In this document: positions 25,146 through 35,649 of the stretch, in pieces
How the letters are laid out: each line of letters starts with the position of its first letter
Numbering within the stretch: the first letter of the stretch is position 1
NCBI GenBank assembly: GCA_936432065.2
Contig: OW386292.2
Span: forward strand, 98,785,829 to 98,849,828
DNA length: 64,000 nucleotides
Reading direction: 5' to 3'
Origin: Rutpela maculata
Lineage: Eukaryota; Arthropoda; Insecta; Coleoptera; Cerambycidae
Program-made: the position numbers and the translations under genes
Notes under the pieces: model-generated
The model's input: only the letters and a program-made list of their open reading frames with translations
What the model was told of the DNA's origin: nothing
Databases searched by the model: none

Positions 25146-26359
25146 CAGGGCTGGCTCCAGGTATTTTGCCGCCCCGGGCACAATTTTATTTTGCCGCCCC
25201 TCTCCTATATAAATAACATTAGGGTCAGGCGGGGTAAAAATGAGACAAAATGACATCTTTCAATTTTTAGGTTGCTTAGAATCGGTCATATTTAATGAAA
25301 GATTGGTATCATATGTAAAAATGACAAGAAGAACTATATTTTTTTACTAAAAAGTACCGTTAATTGATAAACAAAAATAAACAGTGTCTCATTTTTACCC
25401 TCTAAGTGGGGTAAAAAAAAGACAGTGGAGGGTAAATAAAAGACACGGCTAGCTTCTCTTAAATTAGGAAGCTGAAATGTGCCTGCTTCAGTCTGCCCAT
25501 TTGGTCTCTTTAGTCTCTTTTTTATCCCGCTTTTAATTTTTTCGTTAAAATCAAATTTTTGATTATTTAAAACTAGCAGATTAATAAACTTGATCACAAA
25601 ATGTGAAGTACGACGTATATGACACTTCTAGTTGACTTCTGCCAAATACGGACAATGCAAATAGAGAAACTATACAATCCCCAAAATAGTACTAAGGTGC
25701 GTTAAAAAATTTTTAAAAAGTGATTTAAAGAGTTTACTGAATAATATTTTTTCCCGCATTAACAGTAGGCATAGGACCTAATTGGATAACATAAAAGAGT
25801 TCTGAATGTACAAAACAAACTTGAATAAAACATTAAGTTTAATTTATTTCAATCTGTGTTGGATATCACCTTGTCTTTTTTTACCCCGCTACCTGTCTGT
25901 CTCATTTTTACCCCGCCTGACCCTATCTTTTCAGCCCGTTATTTTTTATAACATTTTAAGAGTCATGTACTGAATATTCTTGATGGTTTGTGTTTTTAGT
26001 TACAGCAATTTTTGGATTTTCAGCAATATGACTGTATTTAAAAGAGTAAAATAAAATAATTGAAAAAATTAACCGTATTGAAACTTATAAAAAAATACCC
26101 CACCACAGAAATTAGACAAGAAATAAAATCACATATAAGAAACAGAATGTATGCATGTAACCTACTTTATATACAAAAAAAACTAACAATAACAAATTAT
26201 TTATATAAAGTTAACATTACTATTACTATATTAGTGAAACAATTGTTTTCTAGCTTTTTCATATTTTTTGGTAACTGTGGATTTGAAGATTTGCCGCCCC
26301 TAGAATTTTGCCGCCCCGGGCAGCCGCCCGCTTCGCCCCCCCCCCTAGAGCCAGCCCTG
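25146..26359. mobile_element. Non-autonomous hAT element, 8-bp TSD TTGAACGC
   Basis: The left end CAGGGCTGGCTCCAG pairs with the right end CTAGAGCCAGCCCTG as a terminal inverted repeat. TTGAACGC is perfectly duplicated at 25138-25145 and 26360-26367. TIRs starting CAGGG with an 8-bp duplication are diagnostic of hAT. Subterminal TTTTGCCGCCCC words recur on both sides. The element has no transposase; the interior is mainly a second, nested element and AT-rich sequence. It inserted 17 bp upstream of the ATG of the DUF4806-type gene at 26384, whose leader resumes after the right TSD. Confidence 0.92.
25222..25923. mobile_element. TA-flanked inverted-repeat element nested in the hAT
   Basis: GGGTCAGGCGGGGTAAAAAT at the left pairs with ATTTTTACCCCGCCTGACCC at the right, with TA on each side (25220-25221 and 25924-25925). 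TA duplications are typical of the Tc1/mariner group. Further GGGGTAAAAA / GAGAC words occur inside the arms, near 25390-25445 and 25880. There is no coding capacity. Its position inside the hAT dates it as the younger insertion. Confidence 0.85.
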
Positions 26360-26383
26360 TTGAACGCCTATTTTCCAGTTATC

Positions 26384-26993
26384 ATGTTCGCGGTTGTAGA
26401 ATTTAATGCAGATGAGCCAGATTGCGGTGAGTTGTGTTTAGTTCATAAGAAGTGGTTCACGCCAAAGAAAAGAGAGGTGTTTTGGTCACCTTATAAGGAT
26501 CAAACGCAATACATTCCCGCTCCAGAAAGAGCAGAAGATATTAACACGGAAACCTGTAAAATACTACCGATATCAAGAATTTTCTATGAGTCTGTTATTT
26601 GAATAAAAGAAACAGATCGATTAATTTTTTTAAAAATACCCAAGTAACTTTCGCATGACTGTTTTATGCATTTTAGGTACTTCAGTGCATTTAAATTCGT
26701 TTTCACCTTAAATTCGATAGATTTAAAGTCTTGATATATTTTTTTATTTTTAGATCACTATGATAAAGCTTATGCCAAACTAAAAAACGCAGAATTCACC
26801 TCTGATATCCAGACTGATAACAATGATCATAATAATATAATACAGAGAAAACGCAGCCGTCCTCGCCGTATTTATGAGAGCAGCAATGATGAGGTAGAAT
26901 GTTTGCATTCTCGACCACCTCCCGTAAAAAAGAAGCTGCTTGCAACAGTTCCTCGAGTGTTGAGTTCACCCTCGAGTTCACCTAATCTTACGG
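26384..26993 (+). pseudogene. DUF4806-associated type gene, first two exons
   Basis: Exon 1 starts at ATG 26384 (MFAVVEFNADEPDCGELCLV) and continues with HKKWFTPKKREVFWSPYK. It runs to about 26585, where GTCTGT could serve as a donor. Exon 2 begins after TTTTTAG at 26753 and reads DHYDKAYAKLKNAEFTSDIQ followed by a basic KRSRPRRIYESSNDE stretch. It ends at a strong donor, GTAAGT, at 26994. Both exons are open with no stop. No third exon is seen; a minus-strand retroelement fragment follows within 50 bp. It could be the start of a live gene with exons beyond later insertions, but the homologous fragments elsewhere in the window suggest a repeated, mobile-element-linked family. Function unknown. 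Confidence 0.5.
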
Positions 26994-27009
26994 GTAAGTG
27001 CTTTTTTCA

Positions 27010-27420
27010 ATTTATGAATTCTTTTTTTTAATAAGCCTGCTAATGAAAAACAACAAACTGTCCCATCTTCATGTGGAAAACCTTCAAGTTCAGTTTCTGG
27101 AAGGGGTTCTTCTCTGGTTTTGTGAAGGTCAAGTGTTTTGTATTTGGTGATTAGTTTGAGATTTTTTAAATCAATTACGCATTCATAATGATCAAGAAAA
27201 TCTGCACTTAATAATCCATCAAAATCGATGTTGATGTCAATTACGCATTCATAATGATCAAGAAAATCTGCACTTAATAATCCATCAAAATCGATGTTGA
27301 TGTCTGATACGTAACGTTTTAATGGATCGTTACTGTTTTCAGTAAAAAATGTGTAGTTTACACAAGTTGAAATTGGAATGAACTCATTCGTTATACCTTG
27401 AACATTTATTTTTTTCTGTG
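27010..27420 (-). pseudogene. Retroelement aspartic protease fragment with an internal 22-codon duplication
   Basis: On the minus strand, GITNEFIPIS is followed by DINIDFDGLLSADFLDHYEC, the second half of a retropepsin-like domain (the G-LG-x-DFL type strand found in gypsy elements). A 66-bp unit at 27171-27236 is repeated exactly at 27237-27302, duplicating 22 codons in frame. Downstream sequence (ETELEGFPHEDGT) resembles the protease-RT spacer. The catalytic DTG loop would lie upstream, near 27450-27560, and is not recognisable. The perfect identity of the two units points to a recent event or an assembly artefact. Confidence 0.55.
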
Positions 27421-27639
27421 GGTTGAATTAAATTTTGGGGGACAATTTGTGGTTTTATAATTGATATGCCTGCAATTAAAAATTTACAAGTTTGGCTTTA
27501 TGAAGTAATGGAATAGAGGTTTGATTTTGATTTGAAAATGTGTTCGCGTTGTTTGTGTTAGATCTTTGGAAATTCGGGTTCCTTTATTGATAACAAAAAA
27601 ATTGGAAACTGGTGAATACTACCATTTTGACGTGTTAGA

Positions 27640-27879
27640 TATTTAAAAGAAAAAAAAATGCACGATTTTACTGAAACCATACTTAAGTTAAGTGTAAATG
27701 TTGTTGGCCTACCGCTCTTCCACAGTTCCAATACACAGTTGTGGCCAATTCTGAGTCTTATAAAGAATGTAGGCATAAGATGTGAACCTTTTGCCAATGG
27801 AATATTCTGCGGTACTTCAAAACCAGCTCCATTAAACTTGTTTCTAGAAGATTTTATAAATGTCAAAACGGGGATCTGA
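27640..27879 (+). pseudogene. Transposase-domain family fragment
   Basis: LSVNVVGLPLFHSSNTQLWP, then PFANGIFCGTSKP and LFLEDFI, align block by block with the element at 50241 (ICVNIDVPPFSKSSGSQLYP, IYYGYEKP, FLRDFV). In this widespread arthropod family the first Asp of a presumed RNase H-fold catalytic core sits in the NIDGLP/NVDGLP position. Here it is Val, so this copy would be inactive. Only about 75 codons remain. It lies 650 bp downstream of the DUF4806-type exons at 26384, on the same strand. Confidence 0.6.
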
Positions 27880-28249
27880 GATCAAGAATAGAGTCTATTA
27901 TATTAAACTACTTAATTTTATCTGTGATGCTGCAGTAAAGGGCTTATTTAAAATGTGTAAAAATTTTACATATATCTTCTATATCTGACCACCTGCACCA
28001 CCCCAAATTGTCTAAACCACCCCCAAGGACCTGACTAGTCGGCCGTGTGAGACCTCTTCCTTACCGGTGTACCGCAGAGAGGGTACTGCACGTAAAACAC
28101 TAAAATTTTGTTCAGGGCACGGGGTGGCTACCCTACCCTGCATTCGAGGCTAAGCAGCTTAAGGAGTCCCTTATATAAGTGGGCCTAGGCCCTGTAACAA
28201 TAGACCAACACCACGTAATATTAAACAGGTACTTTCTTTTTTACAGACC
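27880..28249. other. No gene; flank of truncated gypsy
   Basis: GC-richer sequence with TTATATAAG near 28170, which could be a promoter element, and CTTTTTTACAG immediately before the RT fragment, which reads as a splice acceptor. No LTR matching the 3' LTR at 30241 is present, so the gypsy element is 5'-truncated here. Confidence 0.4.
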
Positions 28250-30239
28250 TGTAGTTGGTATTGCCGGTTGGTGAAAGACTTTGCCGAGATATCTCGCCCA
28301 TTAAGTGACCCAACCAAGAAGAATGCTTCATGGAAATGGACTCAAAAGCACCAGGAATCGTTTGAAGCTTTGAAGAAGGCATTAGTTACTGCACCCGTCT
28401 TACAGCAAAATGATGAGACTAAGCCATACATCATTCGTAGTGATGCGAGAGCGTATGCCATTGGCGCGGTGCTTATACAGGGAGAGGGTGAAGAAGAACA
28501 TCCTTTGGAATATGCTAGTCGTCTTTTCACCACTGCGGAGAGGAATTACAGCACATAGGAGCGTGAGCAAGCCGCATTGGTTTGGGCTTTAAATAAATTC
28601 CGTGGTTACATCGAAGGCACCCCAGTGACTGTGCAAAGTGACCATCAACCGCTTCATTGGTTACTTGAAAGCGCCTACGGGAAGGTTAGCCCGCTGGGCC
28701 TTACTTGTACAAGGATATGATCTTGAAATCGAATACCTGCCTGGCAAGAGAAATGTTGTCGCAGACACCCTATCGAGACCACCTTATGACCATGACGTCA
28801 AAGAAACTTGTGACATATGTGTTGTAACGATAGAACTACCAAAACGTTCTGCAGTCGAAGTTAGGAATTAACTTCAAGACCCTGATATAGCAAAGATTAT
28901 AAGCTTTGAGGAATCCGACAATACTAAAAGTAGCGATTTTACAAAATGGACCGATCGACGATATATTATGTCTAGTGGCGTTCTTTACAGATATTCATCG
29001 GAGGAAGATGTGGAAGAAGCCCAACTAGTTGTTCCGATACAGGAGAGAGAGCGAGTACTGAAAGAATATCATGATGCGCCTACAGCTTCCCATTATGGTG
29101 CCGAGCGTACCCTGCAGCACATAGCCAAGCAATATTGTTTCACCGGTATGCGTCGTTATGTGACTGATTATGTTAAACAGTGTCCTGACTGTCAAAGGTA
29201 TAAAGCTACCAATCAGAAGCCGGCAGGATTATTGCAAACTCCCATTTATGCACAAAGGTTTGAAACCCTTACCATCGACTTGTTTGGACCTTTGCCTGAA
29301 GATAAAAAGGGTAATAGTGTGGATATTCATTATAGAAGACATTTCAAAGAAGTGAATTGAACTATTTGCCCTTCCTAAAGCCACCGCAGATCAGTGTGCT
29401 CATGTTCTTATCAATGAAGTGTTCCTACGATTTGGCTTACCTCGCAAGATTATTAGTGATAATGGAATACAGTTCGTATCCTCTGTTATGCAAACGGTTT
29501 GCTTCACTCTAGATATCAAGGAAGCATTTACCCCGTTATACCATGCCCCTGGAAATATGGTAGGGCACAAGAACCGAGACTTAAAGCCCCGATTGGCTAT
29601 ATTAGTTGGAGACGATCATACGTCTTGGGCTGAGAAATTGCCTACGATTAGATTTGCTATGAATACAGCATGGTGTGAAACCACTGGGCGCACCGCTGCT
29701 TATTTAACCTATGGTAGAGAGCTTAGAACACTTGATGATGTTCAGAATGATTTGAGTTGCACTGTGGAGACCGAAAATTTTGTGCCCCAAATCACCCCGT
29801 ACTTGAAAATGATTACAAGCGTTTGGAAAGATGCCCGATCTATCAATGAAGCCAAACAAGATCACCAGAAAGCTTGCGCTGACCAATGAAAGAGGGAAGT
29901 GGATCCGTTTGCTCTTGGAGACCAAGTTTGGGTGAGCACCCACACACTTAGTAATGCACAAAAGGAGGTTACTGCTAAATTCCACCGGAAAAGAGACGGC
30001 CCATATCAAATTATCAAGGTAGTGTCTCCAGTTAGTTACCAGGTTGCCAAACCTACCGAGCCCACTATACAATTGGGAGTCTACCATGTATCAGCCCTCA
30101 CGCCTGTTCAAGGACCCATCGAGGAAGCTCCTGTGGTTCCATTAAGAAGAAGAGGAAGACCTCGGAAAGCAAAGAGGCCGCCACGCAAACCTGACTCTGG
30201 CCCCTCCTCGAGACGAGTTCGGAACCAAGGGGGGGGGGG
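28250..30239 (+). pseudogene. 5'-truncated Ty3/gypsy pol: RT connection, RNase H, integrase
   Basis: The coding remnant starts inside the RT connection (WYCRLVKDFAEISRPL). It proceeds through RNase H (SDARAYAIGAVLIQGEG, LEYASRLFTTAERNYST, SDHQPLHWL), the zinc-binding HHCC region (HYGAERTLQHIAKQYCF, then CPDCQRY) and the DDE core (TIDLFGPLPEDKKG with Asp 1, ISDNGIQFVSS with Asp 2). The Glu region reads GNMVGHKNRDLKPRL, where the expected Glu is absent. The C-terminal domain ends near 30239. TAG at 28558, frameshifts at about 28670, 29355 and 29885, and the missing Glu make it inactive. It is a different lineage from the element at 8-12 kb. Confidence 0.88.
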
Positions 30240-30485
30240 CTGTAACACTACAACTTACAATTTCTTAAGGCCGGTCCTGCCGCCCGATCCTATTGGCTAC
30301 TTAAGATGCCAGGATTGACAGTAAAAAAACCGTTTAGTTTGAAGACAGAAATGCGCGGGAATGTCGGCGGTAATAAAAAACTTCAAAATTAGTTTAGTTT
30401 TGCCATAAAACTCTGTGCTTTGCAATATAATTCAATAATAACGTTCCTAGTTTGTTTGAAGTTAACTTCTAATTGCCCACAACCC
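30227..30485 (+). repeat. Polypurine tract and 3' LTR of the truncated gypsy
   Basis: An A/G run (AACCAAGGGGGG...) ends at 30240, and TGTAACACTACAACTTAC follows at 30241, a typical gypsy LTR start. A polyadenylation-like AATAA region lies near 30433. The 3' boundary is uncertain, somewhere around 30470-30485 at a CCCA. There is no 5' LTR in the window, so the length cannot be confirmed by comparison. Confidence 0.6.
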
Positions 30486-30522
30486 TGGAGAATCCTGTTC
30501 CCTGGCGCCTAGCCATGCAAAG

Positions 30523-30841
30523 CCCCTCTACATGCTTGATTTATTAGGGTTTTGTCAGAATATTGCAGAATATTTGATTCTAAACAAGGCCAAACTAAAA
30601 AGAAATAGACTTAGTCTAACAGATCACAGAAATGCCCACAACACAAAAACTAAGTAAAACCAGTTAAAGAAATGAGGTTAGATGGCTATGATCATTATCC
30701 TGAAGTTGATAATAAAAAAGAAAATACAAGGTGCAAGTTGGGGGCCTGTAAAGGAAAAACACATGTATATTGTACTAGGTGGAACGTACATTTATGCCTT
30801 CTGAAAGACCGTAACTGCTACTTGAAATTTCACAAGCAATA
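30523..30841 (+). pseudogene. piggyBac C-terminal fragment with Cys-rich domain
   Basis: The last 56 codons (30672-30841) form the piggyBac cross-brace zinc domain: RLDGYDHYPE, then RCKLGACKGKTHVYC, CTRWNVHLC and NCYLKFH, ending in TAA. The upstream part (30523-30670) matches the preceding basic linker but has stop codons. In active piggyBac enzymes this domain binds terminal repeats. The catalytic core is missing here. It lies directly after the gypsy LTR with no intervening spacer that I can recognise. Confidence 0.7.
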
Positions 30842-31371
30842 ATATTGTGATTTTTTTTTAACTTTTGTTAATACTTATTGTTTAAGATTTTTAACATTGT
30901 AACTGCAATAAATTTCCTTTATTTCATGATTTCTTATTGAATCCTACAAATCCCATAAAAGATCCACAAAGTCACTATGTCCCTTGTCGAGGACATTCTT
31001 TAAGAAATGGAAGGACCTAGTGTTATTCCTGTGCCACTAGAAATCAATAAAGAATTGTATTAAAATAAACCCCAAGTTTCCGATTTTTCTGAAAATTATT
31101 TTTAGTTCCTAACTGAAATAGTTAAGTTAATACTTACATTAGTGAGTGAATTATACAACTGCGATTGCGAGACTGTGTTAGATTACGTTAAAAAAACTAT
31201 CGAAACAATGACTGCTCCTACTCAAACGACATCATCTAACATCATCACAGGAATCCTTTTAAATAAAATACTTTACATTTTGACGAAAATAATTTTTTTA
31301 TTTACTTTTTCACTGGTTTAAAATATCTCTTACATTTAAATGAGGGACACAATTATTCCTACAAAAGCATA
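30842..31371. other. No gene recognised
   Basis: AT-rich sequence, probably the 3' flank of the piggyBac fragment, with AATAAA near 30907 and 31047. Nothing else can be supported. Confidence 0.5.
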
Positions 31372-32240
31372 AAGAGTTTTAAGTTGTTGCAGAATTATGT
31401 TGCTCATTTAGAAGAAGAAAATGAAACTTTGAAAAGAGAATTAAGGCAAAAGGCAGTTAAAAATATTGATATTGACTTTATATTAACAAGAAGTGATTTT
31501 AATTCCCACACCAGCTTTTCTGATATTAAAAAATAGAATACTTTTGTAGACATCATTACCAATCAAGCTCAAAGATATTTTGAAAAGTATCATATTATAA
31601 GAAACGAGTGTAACTTCAAATTGGACCATAAAACACAGATTTTTTCAATATTGTCTAGATTAAGACTGGGTTTGTTGGAGCAAGACTTGGCAATACGCTA
31701 CAATGTAAGCATGGCCACTGTATCGAGGATTATAATATTCTGGTTAAATGTGATGTATGTTTATTTTAATCAGATCCCCATTTGGCCATCGAAATCCTTA
31801 ATACATGAATACATGCCTGACTGCTTTAAAAATAGTTATCCCAGTACTCGGGCTATTTTAGATGGTACAGAGATTTTTATTGGGACTTCTTCAGATTGCA
31901 TTATTCACCTCAACGTATTCTAAATATAAGGCCAAAAGTGTCGTGGGGATAACACCTAATGATTTGGTAAGCTTCCTCACAAATTTGTTTCCCGGAAGGA
32001 CAAAGAGATATTAATGAGAAGCATTTTAATTGAGAAACTTGATCTAGTCGATTCAGTCATGAAAGAGGATTCACAATAGAAGAGGAACTGAGAGCTGTTA
32101 ATTGCATCCTAAATGTACCTCCGTTTTTAGAAAGAGAATCAGAATTTATATGGAAAATGAGCAAGCTTCTCGCGATATTGCAAGTCAGTATCTCTATTAC
32201 ATATATTGTGAATGGAACTTCCTTTAGCAGAGGATAGCAA
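31372..32240 (+). pseudogene. THAP-type DDE transposase (HTH_Tnp_4 / DDE_Tnp_4) remnant
   Basis: A coiled-coil segment (YVAHLEEENETLKREL) is followed by the helix-turn-helix region SRLRLGLLEQDLAIRYNVSM and TVSRIIIFW, then IPIWPSKSLIHEYMPDCFK. The first part of the DDE domain, YPSTRAILDGTEIF, keeps the first catalytic Asp. The frame is lost after 31923. Later frames retain DKEI and an acidic end segment. These landmarks are typical of THAP/PIF-like proteins of arthropods. The N-terminal THAP finger is not attached here; an isolated THAP exon occurs at 39800. The gene is clearly dead. Confidence 0.65.
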
Positions 32241-33099
32241 AGCTCATTGTGCTCAACAATGGCCTCTTGATGTGTAATCTAGAAAGTTTCATATCAATTT
32301 TATTTTATTTCAGGTGTAAGAATACATGTAGAGAGAAAAATCAGGGAAGTTAAATCGTATTGATTCTACGTCCAACTGTGCCAAACACTTTAAGCGATCA
32401 GTTAAAATATGGACGATATATTGCATTTTGACAAATTTTAATCATGTGCCATTATTAGATAGAGAAAAAATCTAATAAGGGTGTATAACACTTTAATGAG
32501 AAACAACAGCTGTATAATTGTTAATACTCCTCAGACAAAAGAAAAATGTAATTCACTAATTTTTCACTTCTCTTCCTTTCAAAGCTGACATTTTTTTAGA
32601 TATAATTTATGATTCGATTTATGTTTTTCCATTATGGCTCCCTCGTGTCTTCATTGCTAACATGTAGACCTTCGGTATAGTATGTTTCTACCTCTCGCAA
32701 ACACTGCATAATTTTATTAAAAAAATTATGGGCCAGAAGATGCATAATCACAAAATAATAAAAACTTGAAGTTTAATAATTTTCTTCATTTTCAATTTGA
32801 TACAGCTTTGTTCTACCCTGAAGAATACAATTAGTATTCTTTAACTAAGATCACTTTTTGTTAATAATATAAAGTCAATATTTATATTTCTAACAGCTTT
32901 CTACATTAATTCTCATTTCAACGTTTCATTTTCTTCCTCTAAATAGGTCACATAATTTTGCAAGAACTTAAAAGTCTCTACACCTTTGTATGAATAATTA
33001 TGTACCTCATGTAAAAGTACCTAAAAGACATTTTAAACCAGTGAACTTTTATTAATTGTTATAGGTTCAAATAAAATATATCCATTAATATGTTATGAC
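32241..33099. other. No gene recognised
   Basis: Strongly AT-rich sequence with many stop codons in all frames. No repeat structure was noticed beyond short A/T runs. Confidence 0.55.
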
Positions 33100-33240
33100 A
33101 AACCTCATGATCACTCAAAACGTAGTAACCCTCCGTTACGCGCCAATTTCGCAAATTTTAAAATTTGCCGCTGAACTCGTCCATCTGACAGCTCACTTCT
33201 GCCTCTTGTGGATTACTTCATTGCTCTTTGTGCACGCCAA

Positions 33241-33340
33241 GAAGCACAACGTTTTTTCCATATTGTACGAAAATTAATAATAAAAACACAGAAGCACAAC
33301 GTTTTTTCCGTATTGTACGAAAATTAATAATAAAAATACA
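33241..33340. repeat. 50-bp tandem duplication
   Basis: The 50-bp unit starting GAAGCACAACGTTTTTTCC occurs twice in a row (33241-33290 and 33291-33340) with two mismatches. It lies between the left DIRS terminus and the coding remnant and may be a replication slip in the element leader. Confidence 0.95.
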
Positions 33341-33360
33341 GATCGCATTATCGCATTAAA

Positions 33361-34345
33361 ACACAGAAAAGAAGGCATTCCTCATCCTCAAGCTCATCTG
33401 AATCAAAGAACGAAATTGATCGCCAAACTAAAAGACTAAGACGATTGCTGGACAAAAGGGTGAGACTGTATAATTCTGCATGGAAAAGGTGGTGGCAGTT
33501 CTGCGTTAATAAAACTCTCAATCCCTGGAATGAGTCAGTCCCTATAATTTTGGAATTTTTAACACTGTTATTTGTAGAAAAGTTTTCTTTCAGCACAATC
33601 AATACAGCGAGATCAGCATTAGCCTTGATAATGCCATCTGATATTGGGAATGACAATAGGATAAGAAGGTTTTGTAAAGGCATTTTCAATCTCGGGCCTT
33701 CGGCTCCACGATATGATACGACATGGGACCCTACGATCGTACTATCACATTTATCAACTCTTTTCCCAAATGAACAAATAACACTGGAACAGATTACCTC
33801 TGAAATCTATAACCTTATTAGCATTAGTAACTGCCCATCGAATGCAGACTTTTTCACTTATTGAGATGGAGGATACTGAGCAGGAAGAGGAGGGTTTAGA
33901 GATCAAGATTCCTTCACGAATAAAAACTACGAAAAGGGGAAGTCTACAACCTGCTTTATATTTACCTTTTTACAGATGGAAACCAGAGATCTGTACGGCA
34001 TCCACATTGATTTATTACATGTTAAGAACACAGAATTTAAGGCAAGGGGCTATTTGTGACTTTAGAAAGACCCACAAACCAGCATCAATACAAACTCTAA
34101 GTAGATGGGTGAAGACTGTACTAAAGAATAGCGGCGTTGATACCAGTACCTTTTCAGCACATAGTACGAGCCATGCGGCCGTATCATCCGCAAGTCTTAA
34201 GGGAATTCATATAGATGTAATACGCAGTTCAGCTGGTTGGTCAAAGAACTCAGAAATTTTTGCACGTTTTTATAATAGGCCCATTTCAACTAAGGGCAAG
34301 TTCGAAGAAGCGATACTAAATCAGTCAATGGTGTCAGTTAAATAG
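33361..34345 (+). pseudogene. DIRS tyrosine recombinase in frame with gag-like N terminus
   Basis: The frame begins with a basic, serine-rich segment (RRHSSSSSSSESKNEIDRQT) that looks like the start of a DIRS gag. It runs without a stop into the recombinase N-terminal domain (YNSAWKRWWQFCVN). One frameshift near 33840 separates this from the catalytic domain. Box I Arg is present in AHRMQT. The HxxR box reads HSTSHA, so the catalytic Arg is Ser (34169-34171). The W of GWSKNS and the nucleophilic Tyr in FYNRP remain. Tyrosine recombinases need that Arg to activate the scissile phosphate, so this copy should be inactive even without the frameshift. Confidence 0.8.
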
Positions 34346-34460
34346 GTGTGAAATTTAACTCCTACACAAGTTTTTTCTGTTCCTTTCATAAGTTGGATTA
34401 TCCTAATAAATTTTATTTTTCTATGGCATTTTAAGGGTCAAATACTTTAAACATCTATGT

Positions 34461-34560
34461 TTCAGTGATCATGAGGGCGAGGCGGTTTATAATTGAAAGA
34501 TTAAACGAACTTACCAAGTTCAATCTCAATTATAACACCGCCTCGCCTGAAATGATCACT
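34461..34560. repeat. DIRS internal complementary region
   Basis: TTGAAAGATTAAACGAACTT through TCTCAATTATAACACC to CCGCCTCGCCTGAAATGATC is the reverse complement of the right terminus at 34731-34801, with small differences. In DIRS replication this region templates completion of the ends of the circular intermediate. Its survival next to the recombinase ORF supports the element assignment. Confidence 0.8.
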
Positions 34561-34802
34561 CCCAACCCTGGTCCCTCCCAGATCATTTCAGTGTTGCGAC
34601 CCCGATGACTTTAAATATAATGAAATAATCCACAAGAGGCAGAAGAGAGCTGTCAAATGGACAAGTTCGGCGGTAAATTTGAATTTTTCTGGAAAATGAG
34701 CGAAATTGACACGTAACAGTAATGTTTGAGTGATCATTTCAGGCGAGGCGGTATTATAATTGAGATTGAACTTCACATAGTAAGTTCGTTTAATCTTTCA
34801 TT

Positions 34803-35195
34803 TTTTATTTAATTAACTCATCAGTAAAATATTTAGACAAGAATAACAAAAGAATAAAAATTAAAAACCCTCACGGTGCATCCTTAGTGTTTCAATACAA
34901 TGAAAACTATCTAACAGCCTGCTCTGAAAAATAATAAAATATTTACAGGAAACTAGATAAAAAAAATTAGAGGATTCAGGAGAATGTGATGTAGGATAGT
35001 CACTTTGGGGGACGTACTTCTTCAAGCATTAAAATGCAGGAAAGCATCAATACATTGTCTGTTTCCCTCTTTAACGGTTCTTGAGACATACAGGAAAATG
35101 GAGAACGCCAAATTTTGCCCAATTGGCAGAATCTTGCCATGCCACTTGCCTGTATTCTTCCTCGAATTTCATATTTGCAGTTACTGGTATTGTCT
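34803..35195. other. No gene recognised
   Basis: AT-rich sequence to about 34980, then slightly GC-richer text that probably belongs to the minus-strand LINE fragment that follows. No specific feature is supported. Confidence 0.45.
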
Positions 35196-35480
35196 ACAAA
35201 GGCTTGAAGCCTTTGTAGATCATCTTGTTTACTACCTCGCAGTCGCCTATCATTAGCATTCCTAGGTGGTTTTCATTCGCTCGGTCTATAGCCATAAGTT
35301 TCGTTTTGTTGTAGTTTACACTTAAATCGTACTCTTACTCCTGGCTTGTTATAACTCAGGTAGTATCTACAAATCTCATGTTAAAGATCTTGGCTCCAAC
35401 TTACCACTCTTCCAGTCCTCTAGCACACGGGGCATTATAGATGTTGAAGAGAATTGGTGACAGAACATGCTTTAGCCAAA
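35196..35480 (-). pseudogene. LINE reverse transcriptase fragment, minus strand
   Basis: Read on the minus strand, VLSPILFNIYN is followed by NMRFVDTT in the position of the YADDT box and then YNKTKLMAI, the order found in RTs of the L2/Jockey-like LINEs. The catalytic YADD is corrupted to FVDT, so both aspartates are not kept. The fragment is bounded on its 3' side by a perfect 25-bp palindrome (CTACAAAGGCTTGAAGCC and its complement) near 35195. Frames are interrupted. It belongs to a different LINE from the plus-strand one that follows at 35650. Confidence 0.6.
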
Positions 35481-35649
35481 TTTAAATTTGTCAGAGTTCG
35501 TGTTATAGACTTTCACCAAAGCAGAGGTTTCTTCATACAGTCTGATCTCTGAGTATATATTATATCACGCTTGCATTTATTGAGTGCTCAGAATTATGAA
35601 AGTAAAAGAAAGCTAGAGCTGGCAAGTACGTAGCAACTCAAAGCTCCGC

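Larger units (their letters stand above)
33100..34802 (+). mobile_element. Internally deleted DIRS-type retroelement (copy 1)
   Basis: The left terminal segment (about 33103-33225: GATCACTCAAAACGTAGTAA, then CTGCCTCTTGTGGATTACTT) recurs as an inverted copy at about 34622-34735. A segment at 34461-34560 is the reverse complement of the extreme right end (34731-34801), matching around AATTGAGATTGAACTT and GGCGAGGCGG. Inverted termini plus an internal complementary region are the hallmark of DIRS elements, which replicate through a circle and integrate by tyrosine recombinase without TSD. RT, RNase H and most of gag are missing. Only the recombinase remains. Confidence 0.85.

Noticed and set aside
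26060..26602. 180-residue ORF running from the hAT interior into the DUF4806-type exon
   Set aside because: Its first 108 codons are hAT terminal sequence fused by insertion; the gene itself begins at ATG 26384.
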